Of a DNA stretch of 6,780 bases, positions 6,077-6,780 are shown piece after piece. Made by a program: the position numbers and the translations under genes. Within the stretch, counting starts at the first letter, position 1. Every line of letters begins with the position of its first letter. Origin of the DNA: an uncultured Phycisphaerae bacterium (lineage in GTDB: Bacteria > Planctomycetota > Phycisphaerae > Sedimentisphaerales > Anaerohalosphaeraceae). The notes beneath the pieces are model-generated. The model saw only the letters and a program-made list of their open reading frames with translations, made no database searches and was not told where the DNA came from. The stretch covers positions 1 through 6,780 of the forward strand of contig CALKKA010000109.1 in assembly GCA_937995495.1 (NCBI GenBank), given 5' to 3'.

Positions 6077-6780
6077 ATGACAGATACAGGCATCATGCAG
6101 TTGGCATTGAAACTGGCCCGTCGCGGGTTAGGTAACGTGGAACCGAACCCGATGGTCGGGTGCGTGATTGTCAAAGACGGCGCTGTCATCGGGCAGGGTT
6201 TCCATGAACGCTTTGGGGGACCGCATGCGGAGGTCAATGCATTAGCCGATTGTGCCGCAAAAGGACGTGACGCAAAAGGTGCAACGCTGTTCGTCACGCT
6301 GGAACCGTGCAGCCATCGTGGAAAGACGCCCCCGTGTTCACAGGCCGTGATTGATGCCGGTGTTGCCAAGGTGGTGATTGCCGCTGAGGACCCAACCGAT
6401 TTGGCCGGCGGCGGGATCAATCAACTCAAGCAGGCTGGGATTGAGGTCGAGGTGGGGCTGTGCCGCGAGGAAGCGGAAAAACTGAATGCTCCATTTTACA
6501 AACATGCCCGCACGGGTCTGCCGTGGGTGGTGGTTAAATGGGCACAGAGCAAAGACGGCTATCTGGCCCGGAAAAATGCAGACATCGAGGGGGACTGGAT
6601 ATCGAACGAACAGAGCCGGGCGGATGTGCATCGGCTGCGAAAGCGGATGGGTGCGATTTTGACGGGCATCGATACGGTGATCGCTGATGACCCGAAATTG
6701 ACCGTTCGCATCCAAGGTGAAACGATTAACCGGCCGCCGATACGGGTCGTGGTGGACAGCCACTTGCGGATGCCGTGGGA
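6077..6780 (+). CDS. ribD: Riboflavin deaminase/reductase RibD, 3' end outside window
   Basis: RibD carries out the second and third steps of riboflavin synthesis: deamination of the pyrimidine ring, then NADPH-dependent reduction of the ribosyl chain. The 234 residues in view contain the whole deaminase domain with H50-A-E52 (zinc ligand and catalytic glutamate) and the cysteines C78 and C87 of the PCSHRGKTPPC motif (77-87). The reductase domain begins near 146 (GLPWVVVKWAQSKDG) and includes GIDTVIADDPKLTVR (197-211). The frame stays open to the window edge; a full RibD is about 360-380 residues, so roughly a third is missing. The conserved DPNPxVAGxG loop reads DPTDLAGGG (105-113), one residue shorter and lacking the NP pair. 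It starts 41 bp after the TolC gene with its own -10 box; there is no room for an FMN riboswitch in that gap. It is functionally unrelated to the efflux genes. Confidence 0.93.
   Translation, partial: MTDTGIMQLALKLARRGLGNVEPNPMVGCVIVKDGAVIGQGFHERFGGPHAEVNALADCAAKGRDAKGATLFVTLEPCSHRGKTPPCSQAVIDAGVAKVVIAAEDPTDLAGGGINQLKQAGIEVEVGLCREEAEKLNAPFYKHARTGLPWVVVKWAQSKDGYLARKNADIEGDWISNEQSRADVHRLRKRMGAILTGIDTVIADDPKLTVRIQGETINRPPIRVVVDSHLRMPW

Noticed and set aside
5923..6420. Antisense ORF of 165 codons across the TolC-ribD junction
   Set aside because: Both strands cannot easily be constrained here, and the forward strand encodes intact RibD catalytic motifs plus a perfect -10 box in the junction.

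Overview
The window looks like chromosomal DNA of a Gram-negative, double-membrane bacterium. The most likely source is Planctomycetota (Phycisphaerae-like) or another PVC lineage. This rests on a short MJ0042-type zinc-ribbon protein, a MacAB-TolC-type efflux operon with a lipidated TolC-family protein, and a RibD reductase domain reading KWAQSKDG. Taxonomy is inferred from remembered family resemblance and is moderate at best.

Layout. Positions 1-141 are AT-rich (about 34% GC over the first 120 bases) and hold no gene I can support. A sigma70-like promoter (142-170) precedes a 98-residue zinc-ribbon protein (198-494). Positions 495-956 are a gene-poor spacer of about 36% GC that contains several inverted and direct repeats. 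From 957 the composition rises sharply (over 55% GC in the lines I counted). There a four-gene tripartite efflux operon runs on the + strand: periplasmic adaptor (957-2348), ABC ATPase (2360-3118), ABC permease (3115-4380) and outer-membrane lipoprotein channel (4404-6035). At 6077 a riboflavin gene, ribD, begins and runs off the window end. It has its own perfect TATAAT box so close to the ATG that the mRNA is probably leaderless.

How the genes work together. The ATPase and permease form a split MacB-type mechanotransmission exporter. The adaptor carries an RLS-type docking motif on its helical hairpin, and the outer-membrane protein carries the two matching tip motifs, so the four genes appear to encode one self-sufficient machine. 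The substrate cannot be read from sequence: MacAB-TolC relatives export macrolides, peptides, siderophores, glycolipids and lipoproteins. No regulator gene is in view, but two well-formed dyads 31 bp apart lie just upstream of the operon and are the best candidates for operators.

I found no CRISPR array, tRNA, rRNA, insertion sequence or clearly novel enzyme system. The most interesting items are regulatory: the leaderless ribD promoter with a 22-bp-spaced direct repeat, the operator-like dyads, and a structured spacer with a possible tiny amphipathic peptide. There are also lineage-specific insertions and a charged tail in the adaptor.
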